Below are positions 1 through 12,092 of a stretch of 64,000 bases of DNA, in pieces (position 1 is the first letter of the stretch; every line of letters begins with the position of its first letter). The translations under genes were made by a program, and so were the position numbers. Origin of the DNA: Leucaena leucocephala (Eukaryota > Streptophyta > Magnoliopsida > Fabales > Fabaceae); NCBI GenBank assembly GCA_037074615.1, contig JAYWLJ010000075.1, forward strand, positions 921,674 to 985,673. The letters run 5' to 3'. The notes under the pieces are model-generated. The model had not been told where the DNA came from. It saw only the letters and a program-made list of their open reading frames with translations, and searched no databases.

Positions 1-238
1 TAATATTATAAAATTTTAATTAATATTTAAAAATTTTAAAAATAATTTTTTAAAAATATTAAAAAAAAAAGTAATGAGCTAACAGGTTAACCACTGTTAA
101 CCACTGTCAAAATAGGATAAGCTTGAGTTGGCCGCTTTCCCACTCTAGGTCCTATGCAACAATTTAAAATATATATATAAAAAAAAAACCTTAAAATCAT
201 CCAATGGCTCTCTGAAATTTCAAATTTCAAACCTTTTA

Positions 239-775
239 GCATGTGTTTGGAACACACCCAAACCAAAGTTTTATATGTCCTTTTGGGCAAAATTTTAATT
301 TGGGAAAATTTTAAAACAAACAGGTTTATTTGTCCATAAATGTTTTTGAGCAAAACTATGGTTTTGAATAAGCTATTTAAAATAGCTTTTTCAACAGTAA
401 AAGAGCTTATGGACTATCCAATTACTATATTACCTTACTTTTTCTTACACCCTCTCTCCTCTCTCATACCTACCCCTCTCCTCTCTCCTCTCTCCTCTCT
501 CCTCTCTCTTCTTTTATCTCTACTTTTTCTTACACCCTCTCTCCTCTCTCTTATCTTCTCTCTACCTCTCTCATCTCTCTTACTTTAAATCAAATCATAC
601 CCTTTCTGATAATCTACCACTATAAAAAGTCATTCTAAAAATAACTATCCAAACACCTATTTATTTAAAACCATTTTTTTTCTATAAACTCTTCTCTAAA
701 AGCCCCTTTTCATAAGTTGTCCATAAACCCTTTTTTTTCATAAGTATTTTTTTAAAATCCTATCCAAACATACCC
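239..775 (+). mobile_element. Tourist-like MITE, copy 1
   Basis: This is a non-autonomous element with imperfect inverted ends: the left end begins GCATGTGTTTGG and the reverse complement of the right end begins GGGTATGTTTGG. A TTA sits directly outside each end (236-238 and 776-778), as expected for the 3-bp TTA/TAA duplications of PIF/Harbinger MITEs. The interior carries a CT-rich tract (about 450-585) and a conserved stretch about TTGAATAAGCTATTT near 363. The same body recurs at 33604, 62941 and 63714. It has no transposase; the ORFs across it are low-complexity CT translations. Family assignment is inferred from the ends and the target site. Confidence 0.7.
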
Positions 776-778
776 TTA

Positions 779-2140
779 ACTATAAATAGATTTGGTGTAC
801 AGTGCAGCAGCCAAAGTTAATTCTAATATTCTGTTTTGGGACACCGTTCTTAAGTGAAGGCGGCCCTTTTTAGTCGTTCAAAAAAACTGCTTCTTTGATT
901 ATTCTGATTATTAACTCGCACCCGTTAATCGAATTCCTTCACTGACTTAAAAAGAACCCACTATATATTAATACATAATCTTCCAGAACTAGAATTTGAT
1001 CCTTCATTCTAATTTTCATTCGCTGATGTTCGGCGCTCATGATTTGTTTGAATTCTCACCCTTCCCCTACTACGGATTGATTGTTTTCGTATCCGGCTTA
1101 CTATTCATTCATGTTAATTGCTAAACGATGAAATATTTTTCCCCTGCCCTGAAAAAGCAGCGACAATTTAAATTCTAACGCAGGAAGAAGTTTGCATCAC
1201 AGCCATCCAGAAACGCAGATTTTCGTTCAAGGAAGCAAGGAAGGAAGCCACATTTTAGGCTTAAATTCATAATCTGGGAATAACGGAAGAATGCTTGGGG
1301 ATCAGGGCAGGGGAAATCGTTTTGAAGCTAACGAGGGAATTTATTGATGATTATTATTAGACAGAGAGTCAAGTCAGCATTCATTGCACAAAAAAAAAAA
1401 AAAAGTCAGCATTCAACGTTGGAAGTTAGAACATAAATTTATAATATTACACGACAGACACGCTTTCACCGATGAGGGACGAGAGACTCGGATCCTCTAA
1501 TGTTGGCCGCTTTCAAGTTCTGGGAAGCTTCTTGATCTGACCTTTTTGGGGTGCTTCTTTTATTAATCACTTTTCCGCTATGATTAGGCCCGCCCGCCCG
1601 CCCGCCCTATGTCTAATCTCGAGATTTTGGTACAAATAAACCTAATTGATGGTCAAATGGCAGCTTCAGATATTATCCCCTCAAATAAACTTTAATTGGC
1701 CGGGTGGTTAACTCCTGCGGTCTTAATTGCACTTTACAGGCGCAGTGATTGAGCCTCGTAATGGGCCCCCGTCCCTACTAATTACTAATTACTAAATTTC
1801 TTATCATTCCTCCACAGACTTTGGTGCTTACCACCCCCAGCTACTTATAAATTGTTTGACATGCTATATATGGTATTGATTAATAACATTTAAAAGATGA
1901 TAATAAACAAGTACAAATTTCAAGATTTGTTTGGTGGATGACCCCGTCCAATTCATCCCAGCATTAAATTTCTGGCCATTTTATTTATAAATTTTAAGAA
2001 AGGGTTGACTACGAAAGGGGGCGTAAATTCGTGGACATGGGACAGTAAAGAGTGAACACCATATCATATATATGTGTTGGTGGAGAGAGATTAAACGGTA
2101 AGGGCAACCTACGTGTCAGGAGCACACCGTGTATGACCAA
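779..2140. other. Intergenic DNA upstream of the ATL gene
   Basis: I see no gene. The stretch holds short homopolymers (poly-A near 1390), a C/G-rich run of CCCG repeats near 1590, and otherwise unremarkable AT-rich sequence. Confidence 0.6.
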
Positions 2141-2275
2141 GGTGTGACGTCACTTATGACCCAATTCAATTGAAAACGAAACACAGACAGACAAGTTCGA
2201 CGCAGCCTCCCCATTATTTGATTCGACCTCTCTTCCACCACCTTCCTCTCTCCTTCCTCCTCCATTTATAAACTT
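2102..2275 (+). promoter_or_regulatory. Likely ATL promoter: ACGT elements and TATA-like box
   Basis: A perfect palindrome TGACGTCA lies at about 2145-2152, the core bound by TGA/bZIP factors. A CTACGTGTC motif lies upstream at about 2110, with an ACGTG core like ABA-response elements. A TATA-like TTTATAAAC lies at about 2264, roughly 80 bp before the ATG. Motifs are read directly; their use is inferred. Stress or defence induction would fit the ATL6/ATL31 group. Confidence 0.45.
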
Positions 2276-2345
2276 CTCGCCCCACTCTCTGTCCATTCTT
2301 CCCCTCCGTCTCTCTCATGTGTAGCTCCTCCCTCAATTCTCCGCC

Positions 2346-3455
2346 ATGATCATCATCAAGCCCGTCTCTCCCTATGGATTCCTCCTCTGCTTCTCCCTTC
2401 TCTCCCCCCTACTCGTTGCTGCTCAGCCCCCATCCAATTCTAACCCAGATCAGACCCAACAGCTCAATAAGCTCACCCCTTCCATGGCCATCATCATCGT
2501 CATCTTGATCGCCGCTCTTTTCCTCATGGGCTTCTTCTCCATCTACATCCGCCACTGCTCCGATTCTCCCTCCGGCAGCGTTCGCCCCCTTGGCCTCCGT
2601 GCTTCCCTTGGTCGTTCCAGGCGTGCTCCTCGCGGTCTCGATCCTCTCGTCATCCAGACCTTTCCCACTCTCCAGTACTCTGAAGTTAAGGCTCACAAGA
2701 TCGGCAAAGGCGCCCTCGAGTGTGCCGTCTGCTTGTCCGAGTTCGAAGACTCCGAAACACTGCGTTTGATCCCCAAGTGCGATCACGTCTTCCACCCCGA
2801 TTGCATCGACGAGTGGTTGGCTTCTCATACCACCTGCCCCGTCTGCCGAACCGACCTTGTTCCTCAGCCTGACCAGTCATTCCGCGGAGTTCCAAACGTC
2901 AACCCCGACGCCGTCGACCTTGAAGCTCAAAACGAGGCTGCGGAACCCGAACCCGAGCAACGTCATACTGCGGAGGCTGATCCAGAACCGGTGGAGCCCG
3001 ACGTTCTATGCCTCAATCACACCATGAAACGGAACCGTACGCGAGGGTCTCGATCGGGTCGGGCGCGAAGGTTTCCCCGGTCGCACTCGACTGGGCATTC
3101 GTTGGTGCAGCCGGGTGAAGACACTGAACGTTTCACTCTGAGATTGCCTGTGGAAGTAAGGAATCGGATATTGAACCGGGAATTGCAACGGGCGACAAGC
3201 TTGGTTGTCTTGCCCAGAGAAGGTAGTTCGAGACGAGGCTATCGATTTAGTGGTGATGGCAGTAGCAGAGGGAGGTTTTCGAGGCGGCTGGACCGCGGTA
3301 TTAAATCGGACCGATGGGTTTTCACGATGGCGCCACCGTTCCTCGTAAGGGCGTCGTCTATCAGGTCCCCGAAAGTGGGAGGGAGCTCCGGTGAAGGAAC
3401 CTCCGCTCAATTCATCGTGGCGCCGGCGGCGGATGCTGCCCGGCCTCCGGTTTAA
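2346..3455 (+). CDS. ATL-type RING-H2 E3 ubiquitin ligase (ATL6/ATL31-like)
   Basis: This is an intronless 369-residue protein, as is usual for ATL genes. In order it has a signal peptide (about 1-26), one transmembrane helix (about 47-68), a basic linker, the ATL hallmark GLDP (97-100), and a RING-H2 finger from C126 to C167 with C-x2-C, C-x-H-x2-H-x2-C and C-x10-C-x2-C spacing including ECAVCLSEF and CPVCRTDL. The long C-terminus includes RWVFTMAPPF, a conserved patch of the ATL6/ATL31 subgroup. The family acts as membrane-anchored E3 ligases; ATL31 controls 14-3-3 turnover in carbon/nitrogen signalling and both are linked to defence. The exact substrate here is unknown. The long antisense ORFs over this gene are shadows of its GC-rich codons. 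Confidence 0.93.
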   Translation: MIIIKPVSPYGFLLCFSLLSPLLVAAQPPSNSNPDQTQQLNKLTPSMAIIIVILIAALFLMGFFSIYIRHCSDSPSGSVRPLGLRASLGRSRRAPRGLDPLVIQTFPTLQYSEVKAHKIGKGALECAVCLSEFEDSETLRLIPKCDHVFHPDCIDEWLASHTTCPVCRTDLVPQPDQSFRGVPNVNPDAVDLEAQNEAAEPEPEQRHTAEADPEPVEPDVLCLNHTMKRNRTRGSRSGRARRFPRSHSTGHSLVQPGEDTERFTLRLPVEVRNRILNRELQRATSLVVLPREGSSRRGYRFSGDGSSRGRFSRRLDRGIKSDRWVFTMAPPFLVRASSIRSPKVGGSSGEGTSAQFIVAPAADAARPPV

Positions 3456-4568
3456 CAGTTCCTTTGCTTGTAAACTTCCTCAACAATTTTTTAATCTCTA
3501 CATTTTCTTCATATCTCTTGCAGTCAACTGATTTTTTTTTCTTTGTTCATAATCTGCCGCCATGTTGTTTGAGCTCCGAAATGTATAAAATGAGTATACT
3601 AGAATATATATTTTTTGATATAGTTTCAATAAAAGAAGGCAATATAATCTCATATGATATGAAAATTGGAAACCAAGAGCAGAACTTGTGATCTGTGAAG
3701 CGAATGGAATGTTCTGTTCCCACGAGGATACGTGAAACTATTTTAGGTTGTATCCCGGACAGAGAGAGAGACTGGACACGGTGGGTCTGAACTTGGAAAG
3801 CTCTGCCCGTGGAAGATTCGGTGGTTATTAACTGTGAATTGTGGACAACGTTGTCCAAGTTTTGGGCAACGGTGGCGTTATATTTTCGCGATATTTCGAT
3901 TTGTATACGAGGTTGAGCCAAAATGGAACACAATCACTAATTGGCATGTTTGAATCGAAATCAGTGTGAATGGGTTAGAAAGAAAAGGAGGCAGTAATAA
4001 TTACCGGGGAGCAGGGATGTTGGGATATAAGAACAATGGTTTTAAACAAAAAGAAATGTAGGGAAGGAGGAGGGGCTGGCATTGATACTTGGAAGGAGTA
4101 TTCGCTTGCTTGTGACGCCAAAACTCTAAAGTCGCCTTCCTTGACTTGAGCATATTAAAAAGCTTTTGCATTCCTAATTGGTTATTCCTTTTGTCACGTG
4201 CTATTGGTCTCACAATTATTCATTATCATCGGTCCACCCACCCACCCTTTTGCCTAAAGTCCTCTTGGCTGCTATCCCACCACATGGAGCCTTTCTAATG
4301 ACCTCACCTTCATATAAAGTTGGATCGACGCTTTTTTTTATTATTAAAATATCATCAAACAAACCCGGCTCATTTAACTTCTCGCACTGTTTAAAAAACT
4401 TAATTACAATTAAAATCTTAATTATAACATAACTAATGAAATAGGTGAGAGAACATTTTTACTGTCTTTTTTTTTAATAAGGGTGAATGTAGAAAGTTTT
4501 TCTAAGTTTAACGCCTTCCTTAGTATGCAGTTTGTGACAGTAGTAAGAAGAGCCCCGTAACGATAACG

Positions 4569-6918
4569 ATACCCTCTTATCAAGAAGTTCTTGAAAGTTC
4601 TCATGCAAGATACACTCCGCCCTCCCTTTTCGTTCCCTCACAAACCCTTTCCTAGGCTTTTTCGTTCCTCAAATCATCCGAGTTCTACTCTCCTCCTCCC
4701 TCCGCCTCTTCTAACCCTTCACCAGCTTCTCAGTCCTCTGAATCTAGTGTTCCAATGTACTCATTCCTCCACTCCACTCCTGCTTTCAATTATTTTCCAC
4801 TTTTCTTCGCATGGGGTTGCTTTGTGGCGCAACTTTTTCCCCCCCCGGGAGAAACGGGGTTCGGTTGATTCGGGTGATAAATTTCTACAGTTTCATGCGT
4901 TCTTCGGGCCTTCGCGGCAGCTATGCGATTTTCTGAGCTATCTGGATATGTAATTGATCAAATAAATTTCTTCCATCTCCTCTACAAGGATGAGAGGATA
5001 GCATTTTTATACTTCCTCTAAGCTTAGAACCCAAGAAAGCTTGGGCCTTCGTGGTATAAATTCAATTCAAGTGCTATGAATTTTCGCAAATTGCAATTTC
5101 GACTCAATTCATTTGCACTCATTATCGTGTTAGTATGGTGTTAAAAAAGTTATAACCTTTGGATTTTTGCCTTTTCTCCGTTTCTCCGTGACTGAAGTTA
5201 AGTTTCTTAGTCTATTAATATTCTGATTAGGCAAACAGGTCAATCAGTCGCTCCATCTTCAACATAGTGAATTTCAAGCTCCGTGTGGTCCTGTGCCATG
5301 TTGATGTGGTCTGGTTCCTTGCTATTTACTTCAGAATTTTGTCTACCAATTTAGATGTCTAAACATAGTGAATTTATGTCCTATTTGAGAGTGATAGATT
5401 CTATGTACTATTCCTATTGGTTTCAGGAGGATGTGGTGAAGCCTCTATGAAAAACAGCCTTGCTTCATGACTGCACCCTTCTATGTGGATGGAGGTAATA
5501 TTGACATAGCGTCTAACTGCATATGGAGCAAGAATGTTTAAAAATGTCATTTCAGCTCTTTGAATTCTAAGATTGCTGCTGGAATTTACTACAATCTAGA
5601 GAATATCTTAGAGAACTCTGATTAGAGGTACCATATTCCTATTAAAGATGAAAACTCGTGCTTTCATCTTGTTGAAGTACATTAAGTGACTGAGTTATAG
5701 ATGTGTATTGTAGGCAGAATCTGTCTGTCCTATAAGTCTGGAATTATTGTGGCATGCTTATGAATTTGAGTAGCTGTAATAGCAACTAGGAGGATTCCTT
5801 TGATCTGTCTACTACATTTTACAACCTTCCATTCTACTGTTGCCATAGCTTTGGAATTCTGTGGTCATTACTATGATTGCATGCATTTGAATTTTATCAT
5901 CCATAGTAGTAAGTAGGAAAATTCCTCTGATCTGTCTGATTTTATTAAATTTCCCATCTCCTATGGCTACAGCCTGGAGGAATGTGGTCGTTACTTGGAA
6001 ACAATAAAAGTTTATGAAAACAAGCCCGCAGACATTATTCAAGGCCAAATGGACACAGACTATCTCTCCCGGGTATATTTTTATGGTTTTTGGTCTATAA
6101 ATGTATTTATCAAGTAATAATAGTTAATGATTATTCCAATCGGTTAGACTTAGAAATCTATTTCAAAATTGTACTGAAGCTATCTTACTTTCAACGGTAG
6201 CTAACGCGTGCCCGTACAACAGATCGGCATGTTAACAAGACTGATGTAGTTACCCTTGGAACTACATTTGGGTTATGCTTATTTATTTCTTGTACACCCA
6301 CATAGATTTACATGGCTTAATTAATTAATTATTGAAGTGAAATTGTTATTTTAGTCTCTGTCTCACATCATGGGCGCATCCATGGAAGATCTGGCACGCT
6401 GCCCTGACATCGGAGAGCGCAAGGTATTTTTCTAGCGCTAGAAGTGAGAAAGGATAGGGATTTTCTGTTATTTTCATGTGGCTGTGATTGCATGATTTGG
6501 TGCCATAGTTCGCAGTTGCTAGTGTTATCAGAGATCAATGGCAATTTCAGTTTTGCTGATATAGAAGCTCGAAATATTATGAATTTTTTTTTTTTGGTCA
6601 TCAGGTCAAGCGCTTGTTTGACACTTTCCATGAGCCCTTCACGCGGGTGGAATCTAACTGGCAAAACATTCCAGAGACTTCTGCCCAGAATAAGGTAGCC
6701 AGTCCCAAGGCTCCAACCCAGAACGACTCCGAACCTTCTTCCTTAAATGAAGACGATGGATAAAGTTGGCAAACGAAGGAAGAAAGAAACTGAATTGACT
6801 GTCAAGTCGGCCTTGTCGGCAGCTTTCGCCAAATATGCTGACAGAGTTGGAAGAAAAAGCGATCCATCAGGAGGGGAAGAGAGAGGAATGGAATCAAAAG
6901 CTGATAAGAGGAAATGAT
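4569..6918 (+). pseudogene. ERCC1: ERCC1 (RAD10-like) pseudogene, introns retained
   Basis: Exons of the XPF partner ERCC1 (nucleotide excision repair endonuclease) are recognisable in order. The N-terminal IPSYQEVLESS block starts at 4569 and continues past KSSEFYSPPP. NFKLRVVLCHVD lies near 5266-5304, EDVVKPL at 5427-5494, LEECGRYLETIKVYENKP at 5973-6072, HVNKTDVVTLGTTF at 6201-6271, ASMEDLARCPDIGERK at 6355-6423, and VKRLFDTFHEPF plus the C-terminal tail at 6605-6918. Damage: an in-frame TAG at 4653-4655 where the family has Q, no exons for the central domain between about 4800 and 5260, a TGA at 5448-5450 beside a short deletion, one base lost at the 6271 donor so phase breaks, and a frameshift/stop near 6760. 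There is no start codon in frame. Retained introns mean it arose by DNA duplication, not retrocopy; an intact ERCC1 should exist elsewhere. Confidence 0.9.
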
Positions 6919-7681
6919 TGTGATTTTTTTTTGCAGTTGATTAATATTAATTTAGCCGACAGCATGGGATCTCGAGATTCAGATGATTGATTTACAATCA
7001 ATGCGGCTCTTGGGTCTGGGAGTAGTCCGGTCTCGTTCATGTATAATAACTGTGGCACTTGCTCCCACCTCGACATTAGATTGGGCCTTGTACAACTTTA
7101 GACGAATGCAATCGCCAGTTGCAGATCAAAATGGTTGGTTGGTGCAATGTAATTCCTCTAGGGAATAAGCTTTCAATATTGCAGTCCTAATGCCTCTAAT
7201 GTGTGTTCCGTGTTTTACTACTTGTTCTAGGTCATTTTTTCATCAGCCAAAACTGACTCGATATCGCTCAACTGCATTGTCATGTGATTTTAGATGATTT
7301 GCTAAGCCATCTTTGGCCTTGAAATGGCGTTAAACTCTTCAAATCAAATTAAAAAAAAAAATCCTACTCCCATACATCTTGTACCCACCGAAAGGCAAAC
7401 TACTCAAATGTTGCCCTTCCGTTCTAGAATGAAGAAAATGTAGAATCTAAAGAAATGCAGAGGTATTTGGTTGTACTGTTCCTCTGAGAAGATGTTGAAC
7501 ATTTTATCCAAGGGGCATTTTGTTTCCTCCCAGCGTTGTGCGGGTCATTTATCGGATTTCGGATATGACCCATGAAGCCCCAGTCTTCCAAAAATAGTCA
7601 GTTGGCGAGCTTTTAACTGCGTGAAACTGCTCCATTCTGCAGCAGCTAATGGCTTGGACTTGACGTGTGTTTTTGAAATCT
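6919..7681. other. Intergenic DNA between the ERCC1 pseudogene and the kinase gene
   Basis: No gene is seen. The first part may be the old 3' end of the ERCC1 locus and the last part the 3' untranslated region of the minus-strand kinase gene. Confidence 0.5.
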
Positions 7682-10146
7682 TCATGAACCCGATGAACTA
7701 ACTGAAGATGGGTTCCTAACTAGTGGTATTAGTGATTGCACTACATCTGTCATTAACGGCCTGTAATCTGCTTCTGGCTGTATGCACATCGCTGCTATGG
7801 CTGCTGCCTATAAACCATACACAGAAATTAATGCCATAAAAACATCACTCCTCCTAGTCACATCACAACGGCTATAACAAACAAAACTGACCTGCGCTAG
7901 ATCCTTCTTAGAATACTGTCCTCGCAGAGCTGGATCCACCATTTCCACCACCTTTTCCCTGCTTGTTAACCTCGGAAGAGCCTGATCAAAACATCACACG
8001 TCGCTCGTAAGTTATATAAATCCCACCACATAACAAACTATCGACCAGTAACCTTATTACTCCAAAAAATCATAGGACTAACCCAAGAGACGAGGACGTG
8101 TTCCCCAGGGGGGCGCTTAATATCAACGGGCACTCGTCCCGTTAGCAACTCTAGAAGAACCACGCCGTAGCTGTATACATCTGACTTTGTGGTGAGCTTC
8201 CCTGTGGATGCATACCTACATTATAATTTCAATTTCAAATCTGATTGAGTTCATAATGGAATTTCATAGCCGTTATGAGTATTAGATGAGAACATTGACA
8301 GCTTGCGGGAAAGTGACCACATACATACTGACTGTGTCCATTAGAATGATTCCTTTCTTTGAACACACCAATTTTCGTACTGTGTGTCCACAAGATAAGG
8401 AAAGGTGCACAGTGACACAAGATATAGGGTTTTTTTGGGAGGTGGGGATGAGGGTACAGTGTACTCACTCTGGTGCCAGGTATCCTGTTGTCCCCAAAAC
8501 CCTGGTGGAAACTTGACCGTTGATCTTTTCTGAGCCCATCTTAGCCAATCCAAAGTCAGAAACCTTGGCGCGGAAGTTATGATCCAGTACGACATTGTGG
8601 GACTTGAAGTCGCGGTGTATCACAGGCGTGGCCGCGTGCTCGTGCAGGAACTCCAAGGCCCTGGCACAGTCGAGGGCCACCCTCATGCGGGACAACCAAT
8701 CCAACGGTTGAGCGTGATCGTGAGCGGAGTGAAGATGGTGTTGGAGCGTCCCATTGGCCACGTACTTAAATACGAGAAGCCTGTGGTGGTGGTCAGCGCA
8801 ATACCCAATTAACTCCACCAAATAAGGAGAGTGCAATCGGCTTAGAAGATCCACCTGCAATTACAGACAAAGCCAAGGATTATAAAAATGGCGCTTAATT
8901 TTCGCATTCCCCTCTTCACAGCCATGTGCAGCACATTATTAGAATAAAGCTCTTCATATTTTAGTCGTCAAGTGGCAGTCATGGAGTGGAATGGTCCAAA
9001 TATAAGCCGTTTTTGAAGTATAAAATCAGTAATTTTTTTGTTGGGTACGTAGTATAAAATCAAGAATTATTGCTCGACACTTGAGAGACGACAGAATAAT
9101 CGAAGAGATGAGCTTAATAGCCTATACAGAGGTTGTCTTTCTGTAGGTAGGTCCTTTCTTTCTCGCATTAAAAATTTAAAATAACTAGCTTTGAGTTTTG
9201 ACTTTTCTTTTGGATCTCGATTTTCTCACTGAGACGGCAGCCTTCCACACGATGTCTCGATATATGTCCGTGTAAAAGCTGGGGAGCAGGTAAGAACAGA
9301 ACAAAGAGACATCGTGTGCCACCAAAACCTAAGAAGTGAACTGCATTTTTGTTCCTTAATCGTATATGTTTCACCTACTTGATTTCCGAACATGTACCTT
9401 TTAGAGAAAAAATGACAACTAACAGCGAGTTAAAAAACGCTTCAAGATATAAATGTTTTGAAACAGAGCTTGTAAAGAGAGATAATGAGGTAATAAATGA
9501 AGGGGCTCACCTCGATTCTGAAGGCACGCTCGCCTTGCTTACCTTCCCTCTGCAGCAACTTAATGGCGGCCAGAGAGCCATCACTCAAGACTCCTTTGTA
9601 CACCAAACCAAATCCTCCATTCCCAATTATATTTGCTTCACTGAATCCCTCCGTCGCCACTTCTAGCTCTTTATACGTGAACACTTGCACTCCTCTGAAT
9701 TTGGGTGCTGCCGGTTTGTTCATGTTCCCTCCATAAATACACCCTCCCCTCACATCTGCGTTTTTCTCCCAACGTTAATAACACATATCTTAATCTTGAA
9801 AACGCAGTTTTTTTTGGAGATAGAGAAGCACGTTACCTGGGCTACAAGTGAAGTTGGAAGCTGTGGAGGTGACGAATCTGCTGCTGGTGTCATGGAAATC
9901 TTCACCACCAAGTTTAGTAGTAGTTGGATTCTTGCGGGAGGATTTGAGGCGACGGAGGAGGAATATGATGAGAGAAATGGCGAGGAGAAGCATGAAGGAA
10001 GTGAGACTTATGATGACTATGAGAATGGTTTTGGGGGGAAAATGGAGATGATGATGCTTGTAATACTCCTCCACATGGGAGTGGTTCCGTGTGGAGGCAA
10101 CACTTGGTGATTCTGCAGCTACAGCAAAACTGGTGTTGACTTCCAT
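7682..10146 (-). CDS. Membrane-anchored receptor-like Ser/Thr kinase (At3g58690-like)
   Basis: Six exons join in phase into 429 residues: 10146-9837, 9755-9511, 8854-8469, 8215-8083, 7981-7892 and 7807-7682. A short N-terminal segment precedes one transmembrane helix (about 40-65) followed by basic residues, so there is almost no ectodomain. The kinase domain has the glycine loop GNGGFGLVYKG (148-158), ATP lysine K169, catalytic HRDFKSHN (HRD 265-267) and DFGLAK (DFG 285-287), then TTGYLAPE across the exon 3/4 junction. All key catalytic residues are present, so an active kinase is expected. The RD motif and the sequence FTYKELEVATEGFSE are typical of the RLCK/PERK-related plant kinases. The ligand, if any, and the substrate are unknown. 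The 3' end is short, ending VRNPSSVSSSGS. Confidence 0.9.
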
Positions 10147-10298
10147 GATTGCGTAGAACAGAGCTAGAAAGAAGGGGGGGGGGGGAGATAGAGAGATGGA
10201 TGAATTTGATAGCTAGGACGAAATGGAAGGTGCGAGTTAGTATTTGCTAGTTTTGAGCTTCCCTTCTCCCAAGAAGCGACTAAGCTAAGGCTCATATC

Positions 10299-10332
<34 letters not shown>
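10299..10332. repeat. (CT)n microsatellite
   Basis: An uninterrupted CT dinucleotide run lies about 150 bp upstream of the minus-strand kinase ATG, so it reads as (GA)n in that gene's 5' region. GA-rich 5' untranslated regions and promoters are common in plants and can bind GAGA-binding BPC factors. A poly-G run also lies at about 10177-10187, nearer the ATG. Confidence 0.85.
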
Positions 10333-10334
<2 letters not shown>

Positions 10335-12092
10335 GTTTTCTCGTGAATAAATTAATCAAAGTGGTATAGTGTGGTCTTTTGCATGGAATTGTCTCTTTCT
10401 TTGTATCAGAAAGTCTTGGAAGCTTTTGCCACGTTATTATTTTCATTCGAAATCCTAATAATAATCTCCAGATTTCAGAGTAAAACCAAGGCATATATAC
10501 AACATTATTTAATCTGGAATTCCAAATTGATACCAGCAGGAAAAAGAATCAAATAAAGGGTAGTGGTCATGGGCGAGATATGAGAAGCCGTGACAGCTAA
10601 ACAAGTGGGCATTCTCAGGGAGAGACCACCAATAATTACGATACCCTCCGAGAGAGGCAACAAATTAAATCAACGCTTAAGCTCAGCATGTGCATTTGCA
10701 TTCTGCCTCTCTAAATCCTCATCACTCATCCCCATCCCGATTCTATCATTTCGTAACCAACAATAATTGATATATATAGTAAAATTCTCTTTATCTCGTC
10801 GCCAATCAAGAAAAGGTTTATGAATAGCTAAATCAACTACGAGCTGCCGATAACTTGAAATCTAAGGTAAAGAAAAGAAAAGGGCGAAAAGGTCAATTCA
10901 AGCTGTGAATGCGTTGATGTCCCAGACGGCCACCATCTCTTTTTTCTCTTGTTGGTACAAAAAAAGTTTGATGAGATCGAGGTGGCCCTCAGGCTCGGCT
11001 AAATTGTGTAGAGCAATATCGATAAGATCTCTCATGCCATGACCTTTGCTCTTCGTTTTTTTTTTTACTTTGGCCAATTTCAACACGACAAGGTTTATCT
11101 CAATATTACTGCGCAAGTGTTAATATATCACAATAAATTTTGCCTTTCACGCACTACATATTAACCTCAATTTGAACCCTAATAGGGCATTTTCTATGGT
11201 TTTAAGTGGCGATATAGTAGTCAACGTTCCAAGTAGTGATGAGATCACAGGGAGACAAATACTTTGATACTACTTTCCTGTTTGCACAAGCCAGGCACTT
11301 TGGCAGATGACAAATCCGTGAAACAAAAAAGAAAAGCAGAGCTGCCAATCATTTATTCAACGATGACATGACCGACCAATGGCCACTTTACCTTCATCCC
11401 TTTCTCAAGGGCATCCTTATCTTTGTCAACCAAAATAAATACCATAGTACCTAATCCCTACCTTCTTTAACAAGACATTCATTCAATCCCACTGACCAAA
11501 GCATGTTTCGTCAGCTGTAAAATGTACAATTAAAATTATTGTTGAAGGTCTTTCCCTTTCACATGTACAACAGATAATTTTCAGCCTGCAATGTTGGTGA
11601 ACGGGGCACTGTTTACAAAGCCAACAATTGGCCCTGGACATAGTTGATGGTTCCTCCTCACAGGGATAAGACATAACATAAGAGCTTGCATTTTGTTTTA
11701 TTTATAATGAGAAAGGGGGAGCTCAAAGTCACAGAGGTCATGTGGCCATCAGCAAGCTGTATTTAAGATGGAGCAGGACCACAACAACCGAACCAACTAT
11801 GCAAGTATTCACGTTCGTCCTTCGCTTTCCGTTCAGATCTCTTATGTGTCATATCAACCATATGCCATGTGCTTCCGCTATCTTTCGTCCCCAACCTCAA
11901 CATCTGTCCTCCTTCTCTCAATCATGACATGTCCCTCCAATTTTGCCTCTTCATCACTACTAATTTAAACACCTTAGCACATGCCCCTCCCATCTTTTGA
12001 ATCTAAAAACAATAAACTTCAGATGTTACCTTTTTTCAAATGCTTGTTATCAGCACCACATACATTTGCTATTTCAAACTATTTTGTCCTCA
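10333..12092. other. Intergenic DNA; one unrecognised small ORF
   Basis: No supported gene. A minus-strand ORF of 72 residues (11116-10898, ending MVAVWDINAFTA) has a mixed composition but resembles no family I know and has no splice partners I can see. The rest is AT-rich and featureless. The 3' untranslated region of the ALG13 gene should start just above 12092. Confidence 0.4.

Noticed and set aside
340..588. ORF of 82 residues in the CT-rich tract
   Set aside because: Low-complexity Leu/Ser translation of a microsatellite inside a MITE.
2409..3410. Antisense ORFs opposite the ATL gene
   Set aside because: Shadows of a GC-richer coding exon; no family resemblance and no splice structure.
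10898..11116. 72-residue minus-strand ORF
   Set aside because: Unrecognised, no promoter or splice support; mentioned only in the intergenic entry.
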